From NCBI GenBank assembly GCA_947448095.1, contig CANFNN010000154.1, positions 1-7,172 on the forward strand: a stretch of 7,172 nt of DNA, given 5' to 3'. Origin of the DNA: Bacteriovoracaceae bacterium (lineage in GTDB: Bacteria; Bdellovibrionota; Bacteriovoracia; Bacteriovoracales; Bacteriovoracaceae). This document shows positions 1-6,216 of the stretch, one piece after another (positions within the stretch are counted from its first letter, which is position 1; each line of letters begins with the position of its first letter). The translations under genes were made by a program, and so were the position numbers. The notes under the pieces were generated by a model. The model did no database searches. It saw only the letters and a list, made by a program, of their open reading frames with translations, and was not told the DNA's origin.

Positions 1-599
1 CTCTTCTACTCATAGGACTTGGCTCAAGACTAAAAAAAACTCCTGGCCCGTCAATGCCTAGTGTTCTCACTGATGATGAATCCAAGGTTCAAGACTTAGA
101 GTCGGAGATAAAATCTCTTCAACTTAGTAATCAGCAACTTCAGCAGAAACTTTCGGCCCAAGGATCAACTGAAACTGTTCAAGATGAGCCCTTCCTTATG
201 GGCATAAAAAAACCATATGGAATGCAAAATCTCATCAGTGAAAAGAAAGTCACGCTTGATCAATTTGAACTGGTTAAAAATCAAAACAATACAATCCTTA
301 AATTTCAGATCATAAGTACAAATCCAGAAACCAAAGTTGCCGGCCACGTTTTAGTCTTTATGATTTCTGAAAGTGGTTTAATGGCCTATCCTGTTGAGGC
401 CAATAATTCGATCGCTGGCGGAGTCAAGTATTCCATGGGAGAACCCTTCTCCGTCTCAAGATTACGTCCAACAAATGCTGAGTTTCTGCACCACGTGATT
501 GGAGAATCAGTAAAATTTGTTATCTATATTTTTTCCAGAGAGGGCGATCTTCTCCTAATTCAGGAAACAGATCCTTACAAAGTGGGAGAGAAATCTTGA
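1..599 (+). CDS. Membrane-anchored coiled-coil protein next to bactofilin (5' partial)
   Basis: The frame is open from base 3 to the TGA at 597-599, giving 198 visible residues; the start lies upstream of the window. The first visible residues (LLLIGLG then SRLKK) look like the end of a membrane helix followed by a positive stop. A hydrophilic Leu/Gln/Glu-rich segment follows (about residues 24-53) and reads as a short coiled coil. The C-terminal domain (about 85-195) is beta-rich, with VAGHVLVFMIS, a conserved-looking SVSRLRP and FVIYIFSREGDLLL. An ATG exists at 54, but it has no Shine-Dalgarno sequence and would remove the membrane helix, so I do not take it as the start. The gene overlaps the bactofilin start by 4 bases, implying coupled translation and a joint role. 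The layout resembles DUF6776-type proteins that precede bactofilin genes in gammaproteobacteria; that is a recalled similarity, not a demonstrated one. Exact function unknown. Confidence 0.8.
   Translation, partial: LLLIGLGSRLKKTPGPSMPSVLTDDESKVQDLESEIKSLQLSNQQLQQKLSAQGSTETVQDEPFLMGIKKPYGMQNLISEKKVTLDQFELVKNQNNTILKFQIISTNPETKVAGHVLVFMISESGLMAYPVEANNSIAGGVKYSMGEPFSVSRLRPTNAEFLHHVIGESVKFVIYIFSREGDLLLIQETDPYKVGEKS
584..590 (+). promoter_or_regulatory. Ribosome binding site deciding the TTG start of bactofilin
   Basis: GGGAGAG sits 5 bases before the TTG at 596, with its GGAG core 7 bases away. The ATGs nearby at 603 and 609 are in another frame, so this site supports TTG 596 as the start. Confidence 0.6.
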
Positions 600-946
600 T
601 CAATGACCATGATTTTAAACAATTTTATTACAACATTCTTGGCGTCAAATCCCAAGTCATAGGTAATCTTATTTTAAGCGGTGATGCCATTATCACGTCT
701 TCAGTTGAAGGCAGTGTCGAGATGCTTGATAAGGGTAAACTTATTCTCGAACGTGGCTCTTTCATAAAGGGTAAAATTAAGGCTATCGACCTTGAAATTT
801 TCGGCCGAGTTGAGGGTGAAATTGAATGTTCTGGCTTAGTTTCAATTAGATCTGGAGCTCAGGTCTCTGGAACAATAAAGTCGGGCCGCTTAGTTATTTA
901 TCCTGGAGCCATTGTCGAAATGACAGCTGACTCCCAGGAAGAATAA
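596..946 (+). CDS. Bactofilin (polymer-forming cytoskeletal protein)
   Basis: Bactofilins self-assemble without nucleotide into filaments through a right-handed beta-helix, and act at the membrane in cell shape, polarity or cell-wall tasks. Here about residues 20-108 show the repeating short-strand pattern: GNLILSGDAIITSSVEGSVE, GKLILERGSFIKGKIKA, LEIFGRVEGEIECSG, VSIRSGAQVSGTIKSG and LVIYPGAIVEM. The ends are short and polar, as usual for the family. At 116 residues the length is typical for a small bactofilin. The start is TTG, overlapping the TGA of the upstream gene (TTGA, 596-599) behind a good Shine-Dalgarno sequence; the next in-frame Met is residue 43, inside the beta-helix. The coupled upstream membrane protein is the likely anchor or partner. 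The stop is one base from the stop of the convergent M16 gene. Confidence 0.9.
   Translation: MINDHDFKQFYYNILGVKSQVIGNLILSGDAIITSSVEGSVEMLDKGKLILERGSFIKGKIKAIDLEIFGRVEGEIECSGLVSIRSGAQVSGTIKSGRLVIYPGAIVEMTADSQEE
901..939. repeat. Inverted repeat at the convergent bactofilin/M16 boundary
   Basis: TCCTGGAG (901-908) pairs with CTCCCAGGA (931-939), with one bulged base. Inside it, TGTC and GACA form a second 4-bp stem around a GAAAT loop. It lies in the 3' coding end of the bactofilin gene. No T-run follows on either strand, so it is not a standard intrinsic terminator, and it may be chance or a structured mRNA end. Confidence 0.35.
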
Positions 947-947
947 A

Positions 948-2300
948 CTAAAGAAAATCCTGATATTTAAGAATTCTAACAGGCCTAATTCTAGAGAGGC
1001 TTTTTTCTAGGCTCTTATCTCCTACCACCACAATTGTCAGACGATCCCAGGGAAAAGCTTCTAGGTTGGCCTGTGCTAGAGCTTCTGGAGTAAGTGAGGC
1101 AATCAAATCTTGGAATTTCACAAGCTCTTGAAGATCCCTACCCTGATGGTCATACAGCATAATTTGAGACAAAAATGCATTCGTTTCTTCAAAACCAAAA
1201 GCAAATCCACCGATCTGGTGACCTTGCTGATGTTTAAATTCTTCGTTTGTAAACTTCTTGGCCGTAATGTCCTGAAAAACATCTCTTATGATAGAAATGA
1301 CCTCTGAAGCCGATTCATTTTTAGAAAAAGTCATGATCCCGGCGCGGCCATAATCTCTTTGCATAGAAACGTACGCTCCTGCTGAATAAGTGAGCCCTCG
1401 TTTGACTCTTAATTCTTGTACCAGCTTAGAGGTAAAGCCTCCCCCTAAAAAACCAGAAAGGAAGTTGAAATGATCATACTTTCCTTTAATTTCCTGAGGA
1501 ATAACATACCGACCGATGCGAATTTGTGCCTGATTGGCACCCGGAACTGGAACGAGATAAATGGCAGATTGCGAAGAAGGTTTTTTTAATTCCAAATTTT
1601 TAAAAGTTGATTTAGAAGTCCAGTGACATTTTTTAGCAATGATCTCTTTCATTTTGCTAATTTCAGATGGCCCAGTCAGATAGAGAACTTTTTTCGTTTT
1701 ATTTAGTTCAGACAATCTTTCTTTTAGGCCAACAGGATTAAGCTTATCAAATGTGGCCAGGGTCCCGTCAACAGGGGTCGCATAAGGAGTCTCAGTGAGT
1801 GAAACTTGTCTAAAGATTCGATCTGCCAGTGCTGCGTGCGAGGTCACAAGATTCTTGAGCTGACTCTTAGAGCGGCTTACATATGAAGTGAGTTCTTTTT
1901 TAGGAAACTGAGCATCTGTGAAAAGTTCACAAACTTTGCTCATCACGGGTTCAATATCTTTAGTAAGACCTTGAACACTATAAACTGAATATTCATGAGT
2001 CACGGAATGCTTAAGACTCGCACCATAAAAATCAAAGAACTCAGAAATTTCTCTTTGAGATTCTTTTGAAGTTCCTGAAGCCATTTGATCAAAGGTTCCT
2101 TGAGTGAGGCCTGAAAAAGGATCACTAAGAGAGCCGTCTTCAAAGTAAATGGCAGCGTTGAAACGTGGAAATTTACTGTCCTCAATCCAGACGACATCAA
2201 GATCGCCCCATTTCATTCGTTCAATGGAATCAAGAAATGAATCCCCAAAAGCCGAAGTCGATAAAATAGATAATAAGGCGATAAAAAATTTATTTTTCAT
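948..2300 (-). CDS. Exported M16-family protein, non-catalytic subunit
   Basis: The protein has 450 residues from ATG 2300, about the usual length of a two-domain M16 subunit. The N-terminus MKNKFFIALLSILSTSAFG is a Sec signal peptide with a likely signal peptidase I cut after AFG. The zinc motif HxxEH is lost: aligning the GLTQGTFDQMASGT stretch with GIAHFLEHMMFKGT-type sequences puts Gln67, Phe70 and Asp71 at the His, Glu and His positions. The second half keeps LGGGFTSKLVQELR and GLTYSAGAY, giving Arg298 and Tyr305. These are seven residues apart, like the substrate-binding Arg/Tyr pair of insulin-degrading enzyme. It therefore likely completes the active site of the catalytic M16 protein encoded just upstream. 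A GTG at 2312 overlaps the upstream TGA by 4 bases and is an alternative start, adding four residues. I prefer ATG 2300 for its GAG at 7-base spacing and a cleaner signal peptide. The substrate is unknown, likely peptides or protein fragments in the periplasm. Confidence 0.9.
   Translation of the reverse strand: MKNKFFIALLSILSTSAFGDSFLDSIERMKWGDLDVVWIEDSKFPRFNAAIYFEDGSLSDPFSGLTQGTFDQMASGTSKESQREISEFFDFYGASLKHSVTHEYSVYSVQGLTKDIEPVMSKVCELFTDAQFPKKELTSYVSRSKSQLKNLVTSHAALADRIFRQVSLTETPYATPVDGTLATFDKLNPVGLKERLSELNKTKKVLYLTGPSEISKMKEIIAKKCHWTSKSTFKNLELKKPSSQSAIYLVPVPGANQAQIRIGRYVIPQEIKGKYDHFNFLSGFLGGGFTSKLVQELRVKRGLTYSAGAYVSMQRDYGRAGIMTFSKNESASEVISIIRDVFQDITAKKFTNEEFKHQQGHQIGGFAFGFEETNAFLSQIMLYDHQGRDLQELVKFQDLIASLTPEALAQANLEAFPWDRLTIVVVGDKSLEKSLSRIRPVRILKYQDFL
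981..1006 (+). terminator. Possible intrinsic terminator of the bactofilin operon, inside the opposing gene
   Basis: AGGCCT (981-986) pairs with AGGCTT (997-1002) in a 6-bp stem with one G-U pair and a 10-base loop. The T-run at 1001-1006 (six Ts) overlaps the last two stem bases. It lies 35 bases after the bactofilin stop, within the antisense of the M16 3' end, the only nearby room for a terminator because the genes are one base apart. The stem is modest, so this is tentative. Confidence 0.4.
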
Positions 2301-2308
2301 AGATATTC

Positions 2309-3655
2309 TCACTTATGCATATTCCAGACAGAGACAAAAACACTTGGCTTCACAAACACTTCCTTACAAGAAGCTTTGACATCGTCGACACTCACCTTTT
2401 CGTACATATCAAGTTCCTGCTTATAAAAGCGCCAATCGTTAAATACGATTTGTCTCTCACCCAGAAATGATCCAAGACCTGCATTCGTATCAAGCCCACT
2501 ATAAAGACCAGTAAGATAGTTGTTTTTAATTTTCTGAATACTTCTTTCAGTTATTTCAGTGTCACAAAACCCCGTCAGACGTTTCAGGAGATTTTTACGA
2601 AATTCATTAAGTTTCACACCACGGACCAACTCTCCACCAATAAAAAAGAACCCCGATTTATCCAGCGACTGATGAGCAGCATACATGGATGTCGCAATCG
2701 GTTTTTCAATCAGGATGTACTCATTGATTAATGAAGCACTCTTTCCTGAGCCAAGTATTGATGATAATACATCTAAGGCGTATCCCTTAGGGTGACCTGC
2801 TTTATAGGTAGGGAAGGCCAGCATAAAAAGTGGGTTTGGTGACTCACCCTTTTTGGCAACGACTTGATCAGTAGTCCATTTAGGAACAAAGTCCTGATCT
2901 TTTAATTCTTTATGCGCTTCTTCGACAGATGGAGAAGATGGGATTTTTCCAAATTTTTCCTGAATCATGGATTTTGCTTTGCGTACACTTACGTCTCCGA
3001 CCAGAATTAATGTCGCATTGTTTGGGGCGTAAAAGCGTTTAAAGTATTTATAAATCTGCTCACGAGTCACAGACTTGAGATCCGGAATATCCCCAATGAC
3101 TGATCGGCCATAGGGAGTTCCTTGATAAAGATTTTGCATCATTTCTAGATAGAGTTGTCCCCTAGGAGAATTCTCATAACGCATTTTTCTTTCTTCGAGT
3201 ACAACTTCTCTTTCTTTATTGAAGTCATCTACATCAAGTAAAAGATTTTCCATTCGGTCAGATTCAATATCAATAATTTTTTCAAGTTCTGACGAGGGAA
3301 GATTTTCATAATAAACAGTTTGATCGTTAGTTGTGTAAGCGTTGGTTGAGCCCCCACTTCCCTCGATAATAAAGTCCATAGTGTTCTTGCCATATTTCTT
3401 AGCCCCCTTAAACATCATGTGTTCAAGGAAATGACTTGCACCTGTTATACCTGGAACTTCATTTTTTCCTCCCACTTTATAAAAAAGTTGTAGTGAAAAG
3501 ATAGGAAGCTTTGGGTTGTGAACGATCAAGGCAGTCAGACCATTGTCGAGTTTTAATTCCTCTACATCGATATGGATATTTTCAGACAGACTTTGCTTTT
3601 CTTTCACTGAAGAACAGCCCAAGAGCAGGGCGAATAGCACTAACCAGAATTTCAT
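2309..3655 (-). CDS. M16-family zinc metalloprotease lipoprotein, catalytic subunit
   Basis: This M16B-type peptidase has 448 residues. The N-terminus is a lipoprotein signal, MKFWLVLFALLLGCSS, with lipobox LLGC, so Cys14 is probably lipidated and the mature protein membrane-tethered outside the cytoplasm. The zinc motif is H75-F-L-E78-H79. The third ligand is Glu155 in KEREVVLEERK, exactly 76 residues after the second His as in mitochondrial processing peptidase, and Glu148 matches the second conserved Glu seven residues before it. In the second half-domain (LGSGKSASLINEYILIEKPI) the usual Arg and Tyr are Ile314 and Ala321, so the protein lacks the substrate-binding pair that its downstream partner retains. 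The two genes form an operon, separated by 8 bases or overlapping by 4 depending on the partner's start. ATG 3655 is chosen because GAGGA lies 7 bases upstream; a TTG at 3679 opens the frame further but would spoil the signal peptide. Confidence 0.94.
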   Translation of the reverse strand: MKFWLVLFALLLGCSSVKEKQSLSENIHIDVEELKLDNGLTALIVHNPKLPIFSLQLFYKVGGKNEVPGITGASHFLEHMMFKGAKKYGKNTMDFIIEGSGGSTNAYTTNDQTVYYENLPSSELEKIIDIESDRMENLLLDVDDFNKEREVVLEERKMRYENSPRGQLYLEMMQNLYQGTPYGRSVIGDIPDLKSVTREQIYKYFKRFYAPNNATLILVGDVSVRKAKSMIQEKFGKIPSSPSVEEAHKELKDQDFVPKWTTDQVVAKKGESPNPLFMLAFPTYKAGHPKGYALDVLSSILGSGKSASLINEYILIEKPIATSMYAAHQSLDKSGFFFIGGELVRGVKLNEFRKNLLKRLTGFCDTEITERSIQKIKNNYLTGLYSGLDTNAGLGSFLGERQIVFNDWRFYKQELDMYEKVSVDDVKASCKEVFVKPSVFVSVWNMHK

Positions 3656-3662
3656 AGTAACA

Positions 3663-3667
3663 TCCTC
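3663..3667 (-). promoter_or_regulatory. Ribosome binding site of the catalytic M16 gene
   Basis: GAGGA on the minus strand lies 7 bases before ATG 3655, fixing that start over the upstream TTG at 3679. It occupies much of the 16-base gap between two divergent start codons. Confidence 0.75.
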
Positions 3668-3671
3668 ATTG

Positions 3672-4481
3672 ATGAACAAGATAACGATTTTGGGTTCAGG
3701 TACCAGTACGGGTGTTCCTATTTTAGGTTGTAACTGCGCTATTTGCCAATCAAACGATCCTAGGAATAAACGTCTACGTACATCTGTTTTGTTGGAAACT
3801 GAACAAGCGCATACAATTCTAGTCGATGCATCACCTGACCTCAGGGCTCAGTTACTTCAAACTCAGACAGCAAAACTAGATGCTGTCATTATTACCCATG
3901 ATCACGCAGATCACACCCATGGTATAGATGATCTAAGGCCTTATAGTTTTAAAAATTCTTCGCCTCTGCCCGTTTTTGCAGATGCTCACGCATGTGAATC
4001 ACTTACCATTAAGTTCCCCTATATTTTCCAAAGAGAAAAAGTCTATTCCAGTAAACCTATTCTAGGCGGTGGAATCCCCTTATTGGACTTGCACCCAATT
4101 TCGCCTGGCCAGAGTACTGTCGCCAATGAAACTTTTTTTTTCGCAGGTCTTCCTCATGGTCACGGGGAGTCTCTCTGCTTCATTCACAAAAAACTTGGCT
4201 ACATGATTGATTGCCGGGAAATTCCTGAATCTGTTCTGATTAACTTTCGTGACGCGAAGCTTGAGATTTTAATTATTGATTGCCTTCGTTATCTTCCTCA
4301 CCAAACACACCTTCACCTTGAGCTGGCGCTTGAATACATTCAGTTCATTTCTCCCAAGATGGCGGTGCTAACACATATGGGACATGAGATGGATTATCTT
4401 GATCTCACTCGTCAACTACACCAACGACAGATGGGGCATGTATTTCCTGCTATCGATGGCCAGAGCTTCCTCTATTCTTAA
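3672..4481 (+). CDS. PhnP-like metallo-beta-lactamase-fold hydrolase
   Basis: The protein has 269 residues and the layout of E. coli PhnP, a cyclic-phosphate phosphodiesterase. An N-terminal ILGSGTSTGVPILGCNCAIC supplies Cys20, Cys22 and Cys25. The metal site is H76-x-H78-x-D80-H81 (THDHADH), followed by H162/H164 (LPHGHG), Asp180 (YMIDC) and the C-terminal THMGH with His235 and His238. In PhnP the three Cys and the last His hold a structural zinc, and all four are present. No phosphonate (phn) genes are visible, so the true substrate may be another cyclic phosphodiester or a related ester. It probably acts in the cytoplasm, as there is no signal peptide. Met 3672 fits the family's N-terminus but has no Shine-Dalgarno sequence; TTG 3669 is an alternative. 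The frame is open to an ATG at 3543, but that extension lies over the M16 signal-peptide region and has no family match. The gene diverges from the M16 operon and may be co-transcribed with ald. Confidence 0.87.
   Translation: MNKITILGSGTSTGVPILGCNCAICQSNDPRNKRLRTSVLLETEQAHTILVDASPDLRAQLLQTQTAKLDAVIITHDHADHTHGIDDLRPYSFKNSSPLPVFADAHACESLTIKFPYIFQREKVYSSKPILGGGIPLLDLHPISPGQSTVANETFFFAGLPHGHGESLCFIHKKLGYMIDCREIPESVLINFRDAKLEILIIDCLRYLPHQTHLHLELALEYIQFISPKMAVLTHMGHEMDYLDLTRQLHQRQMGHVFPAIDGQSFLYS
3720..3749 (-). promoter_or_regulatory. Candidate sigma-70 promoter of the M16 operon
   Basis: On the minus strand TTGGCA (3749-3744) and TAAAAT (3725-3720) are separated by 18 bases; each differs from consensus at one position. 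Transcription would begin near 3713 and give a leader of roughly 58 bases. The site lies inside the 5' coding part of the divergent hydrolase gene, so the M16 leader is antisense to that gene's start. Judged by eye only. Confidence 0.5.
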
Positions 4482-4549
4482 GAGTATAAAACTAGTAAAA
4501 TAGCACAAATTATTTCACTCTTTAAAATTGTTAAATCCAGGGAGACCCC
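4482..4549 (+). promoter_or_regulatory. Leader of ald with ribosome binding site and AT-rich possible promoter
   Basis: AGGGAG at 4539-4544 lies 5 bases before ATG 4550 and is a clear ribosome binding site. The rest of this 68-base gap is AT-rich, with TATAAA (4485-4490), TAAAAT (4496-4501) and TAAAAT (4523-4528) as possible -10 boxes. None has a convincing -35, so a separate ald promoter is possible but unproven. No terminator for the upstream hydrolase gene is visible. Confidence 0.45.
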
Positions 4550-5668
4550 ATGAAGATTGCTGTTCCAAAAGAAATTAAAAACAATGAAAACCGAGTTGGC
4601 CTAGTACCAAGTGGTGCACGTCAATTAGTTCAAGACGGTCATGAAGTTTTCGTCCAGCACAATGCTGGGATGGGAATTGGAATCACAGACGAAGAATACA
4701 TTAAGGCCGGTGCTAAAATAGTTGCAACTCTTGAAGATGCATTCGCTGCTGGTGAAATGATTATTAAAGTCAAAGAACCTCAGGCCAATGAGATAGCTCT
4801 CTTGAAGCCACATCATATTCTCTATACTTATTTACATCTTGCGGCCGATAAACCGCAGACTGAAGGCTTGATGAAGTCAGGAGCAACTTGTATTGCTTAT
4901 GAAACAATTCAGCTTGAAGACAACTCTCTTCCACTTCTCGTTCCGATGTCGGAAGTTGCTGGTCGTATGTCAGTTCAAGTAGGGGCGACTTATCTTCAAC
5001 TTGATAAGGGCGGAAAAGGAATTCTTCTTGGTGGTGTTCCAGGTGTTCGTAGAGCGAAAGTTACGATCATTGGTTGTGGAATTGCCGGAACGAATGCTGC
5101 TAAAATGGCGATTGGAATGGGCGCCGACGTGACTTTAATTGATCTCTCTACAAAGCGTCTTGCTGAGCTTGATGATTTATTCGAGAACAAAGTGAATACT
5201 GTTTTTTCAAACTCACAAAACATTGAAGAATGCGTACTTGCTTCTGATTTAGTGATTGGAGCTGTTTTAGTTCCAGGTGCTAAAGCTCCAAAACTCGTGA
5301 CACGTGAAATGATTTCAAAAATGCAGAAAGGTTCAGTTGTTGTGGATATTGCTGTCGATCAAGGCGGGTGTATTGAAACTTGCAAAGCAACAACTCACGA
5401 AAACCCAACTTTCGTTGTTGATGGTGTTGTTCATTACTGTGTCGCCAATATGCCAGGAGCAGTTGCTAGAACTTCAACTTTCGCTCTCACAAACGTAACT
5501 CTAAAATATGCCCGTATGATTGCGGCCAATGGTGTTGACCGCGCCATCATCAAAGACAAACCACTCCGTTTGGGTGTGAATATCTACAAAGGAAAATTGG
5601 TTTACGAGCAAGTGGCCAAGGATCTTGATCTTCCATTTACTCCGCTACAGTTAGATAAATACCTCTAG
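4550..5668 (+). CDS. ald: Alanine dehydrogenase
   Basis: Alanine dehydrogenase catalyses reversible NAD-dependent oxidative deamination of L-alanine to pyruvate and ammonia in the cytoplasm (EC 1.4.1.1). At 372 residues the length is normal for the family, which is hexameric. The N-terminus MKIAVPKEIKNNENRVGLVP is diagnostic. The known active-site residues fall at family positions: Arg15, Lys75 (IKVKEP), His96 (YTYLH) and Asp270 (VDIAVDQGG). The Rossmann segment VTIIGCGIAGTNAA (171-184) carries GxGxxG at Gly175, Gly177 and Gly180, with Asp198 at the end of the next strand, as expected for NAD. VVHYCVANMPGAVARTST (293-310) is the conserved C-terminal block. Cys176 in the dinucleotide loop, where Gly or Ala is commoner, is a mild oddity. 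In an amino-acid-fed bacterium the likely direction is alanine breakdown into central carbon metabolism. A strong terminator follows. Confidence 0.98.
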   Translation: MKIAVPKEIKNNENRVGLVPSGARQLVQDGHEVFVQHNAGMGIGITDEEYIKAGAKIVATLEDAFAAGEMIIKVKEPQANEIALLKPHHILYTYLHLAADKPQTEGLMKSGATCIAYETIQLEDNSLPLLVPMSEVAGRMSVQVGATYLQLDKGGKGILLGGVPGVRRAKVTIIGCGIAGTNAAKMAIGMGADVTLIDLSTKRLAELDDLFENKVNTVFSNSQNIEECVLASDLVIGAVLVPGAKAPKLVTREMISKMQKGSVVVDIAVDQGGCIETCKATTHENPTFVVDGVVHYCVANMPGAVARTSTFALTNVTLKYARMIAANGVDRAIIKDKPLRLGVNIYKGKLVYEQVAKDLDLPFTPLQLDKYL

Positions 5669-5676
5669 ATTCAAGC

Positions 5677-5706
5677 GAGGGGGCCTTTGGGGCCCCTTCT
5701 TTATTT
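5677..5706 (+). terminator. Strong intrinsic terminator after ald
   Basis: GAGGGGGCC (5677-5685) pairs with GGCCCCTTC (5691-5699) in a 9-bp GC-rich stem with one G-U pair and a 5-base loop TTTGG. It is followed by TTTATTT (5700-5706). It begins 8 bases past the ald stop and isolates ald from fliL. Confidence 0.92.
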
Positions 5707-5712
5707 CCAGCG

Positions 5713-5741
5713 TTTGCGTTATTCCAGCTCCATGTTATAAT
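5713..5741 (+). promoter_or_regulatory. Sigma-70-type promoter of fliL, placed for a leaderless transcript
   Basis: A perfect TATAAT (5736-5741) has TTTGCG (5713-5718) at 17 bases or TTGCGT (5714-5719) at 16 bases upstream as -35. Only five bases (TAAGC) separate the -10 from ATG 5747, so the expected first transcribed base is about the A of the start codon. The strong terminator upstream means fliL needs its own promoter. Confidence 0.65.
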
Positions 5742-5746
5742 TAAGC

Positions 5747-6208
5747 ATGGGTTCAGTTCAAAAGATTCTTCTTATTGCCAATCTCGTAGTCGTACTTGCC
5801 GGCGCAGCTGTCGTTTATTATTCACATAACATTCTTAAGCCGAAAGCTACCGACCAGAGCGCTGAGGCAGAAAACTTAAAAAATAGCGCCATGGAGCAAG
5901 CCCAAATCCAGGCCTATCCGATGAAAAAATTTGTAGTGAATCTTTACGCTCGCGGAACAAGACTTCGCTACCTAGATGTTGAAATGAACATTCTACCTTT
6001 TCATGAAGATCAAAAAGAACTTATTAAGGCTAACGAATATATTATCAAAGATATTCTGATTGAAATTGGATCTCAGCTTGGGCCGGATGAATTAGAAACT
6101 CTGTCTGGAAAGATTTTGTTGGAAAACAAATTAAAGAAACAGATCAACACCAAATTGGGTCAACCTGTTGTTAAGCAAATCTACTTTTCAGGATTTATCG
6201 TACAGTAA
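5747..6208 (+). CDS. fliL: Flagellar basal body-associated protein FliL
   Basis: FliL is a single-pass inner-membrane protein that rings or supports the flagellar stator units and affects motor torque or stator stability. The 153 residues show a short cytoplasmic N-terminus, one membrane helix (about 7-26, ILLIANLVVVLAGAAVVYYS), a variable linker (about 30-56) and the periplasmic FliL domain. Family hallmarks are YPMKKFVVNLYARGTRLRYL (57-76), IIKDILIEIGS (99-109), GKILLENKLKKQINTKL (121-137) and the ending VKQIYFSGFIVQ. Length is normal. The start is forced: an in-frame TAA at 5738-5740 lies just upstream and the next Met (49) is past the membrane helix. There is no Shine-Dalgarno sequence, which together with the promoter position suggests leaderless translation. 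No other flagellar gene is visible, so this copy stands outside a fliLMNOPQR-type cluster. It converges on a small gene two bases away. Confidence 0.93.
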   Translation: MGSVQKILLIANLVVVLAGAAVVYYSHNILKPKATDQSAEAENLKNSAMEQAQIQAYPMKKFVVNLYARGTRLRYLDVEMNILPFHEDQKELIKANEYIIKDILIEIGSQLGPDELETLSGKILLENKLKKQINTKLGQPVVKQIYFSGFIVQ

Positions 6209-6216
6209 GCTTACTG
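6203..6216. repeat. Perfect 14-base palindrome containing both convergent stop codons
   Basis: CAGTAAGCTTACTG is a perfect inverted repeat. Read on either strand it is CAG-TAA-GC, so fliL and the opposing small gene both end in Gln-stop within it. An overlapping 7-bp inverted repeat, CTGAAGA (6214-6220) with TCTTCAG (6230-6236), lies beside it. On the plus strand a TTTTT (6221-6225) follows four bases later, making a weak terminator for fliL possible. Confidence 0.6.

Noticed and set aside
54..599. ATG at 54 as the true start of the coiled-coil protein
   Set aside because: No Shine-Dalgarno sequence; the frame stays open to the window edge and upstream codons encode a membrane-helix end.
1110..1307. 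Plus-strand open frame inside the non-catalytic M16 gene
   Set aside because: It is antisense to strongly conserved M16 coding sequence and has no ribosome site or recognisable product.
2149..2379. Plus-strand open frame across the junction of the two M16 genes
   Set aside because: It is antisense to the signal peptide and operon junction and shows no protein-like pattern.
3543..3671. N-terminal extension of the PhnP-like hydrolase from ATG 3543
   Set aside because: It lies antisense to the M16 signal-peptide region, and the family N-terminus begins at Met 3672 (MNKITILGSGTSTG).
3656..3679. TTG at 3679 as start of the catalytic M16 gene
   Set aside because: ATG 3655 has GAGGA at ideal spacing and directly begins the lipoprotein signal peptide.
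4625..5223. Minus-strand open frames within ald
   Set aside because: They are shadows of a fully conserved alanine dehydrogenase.
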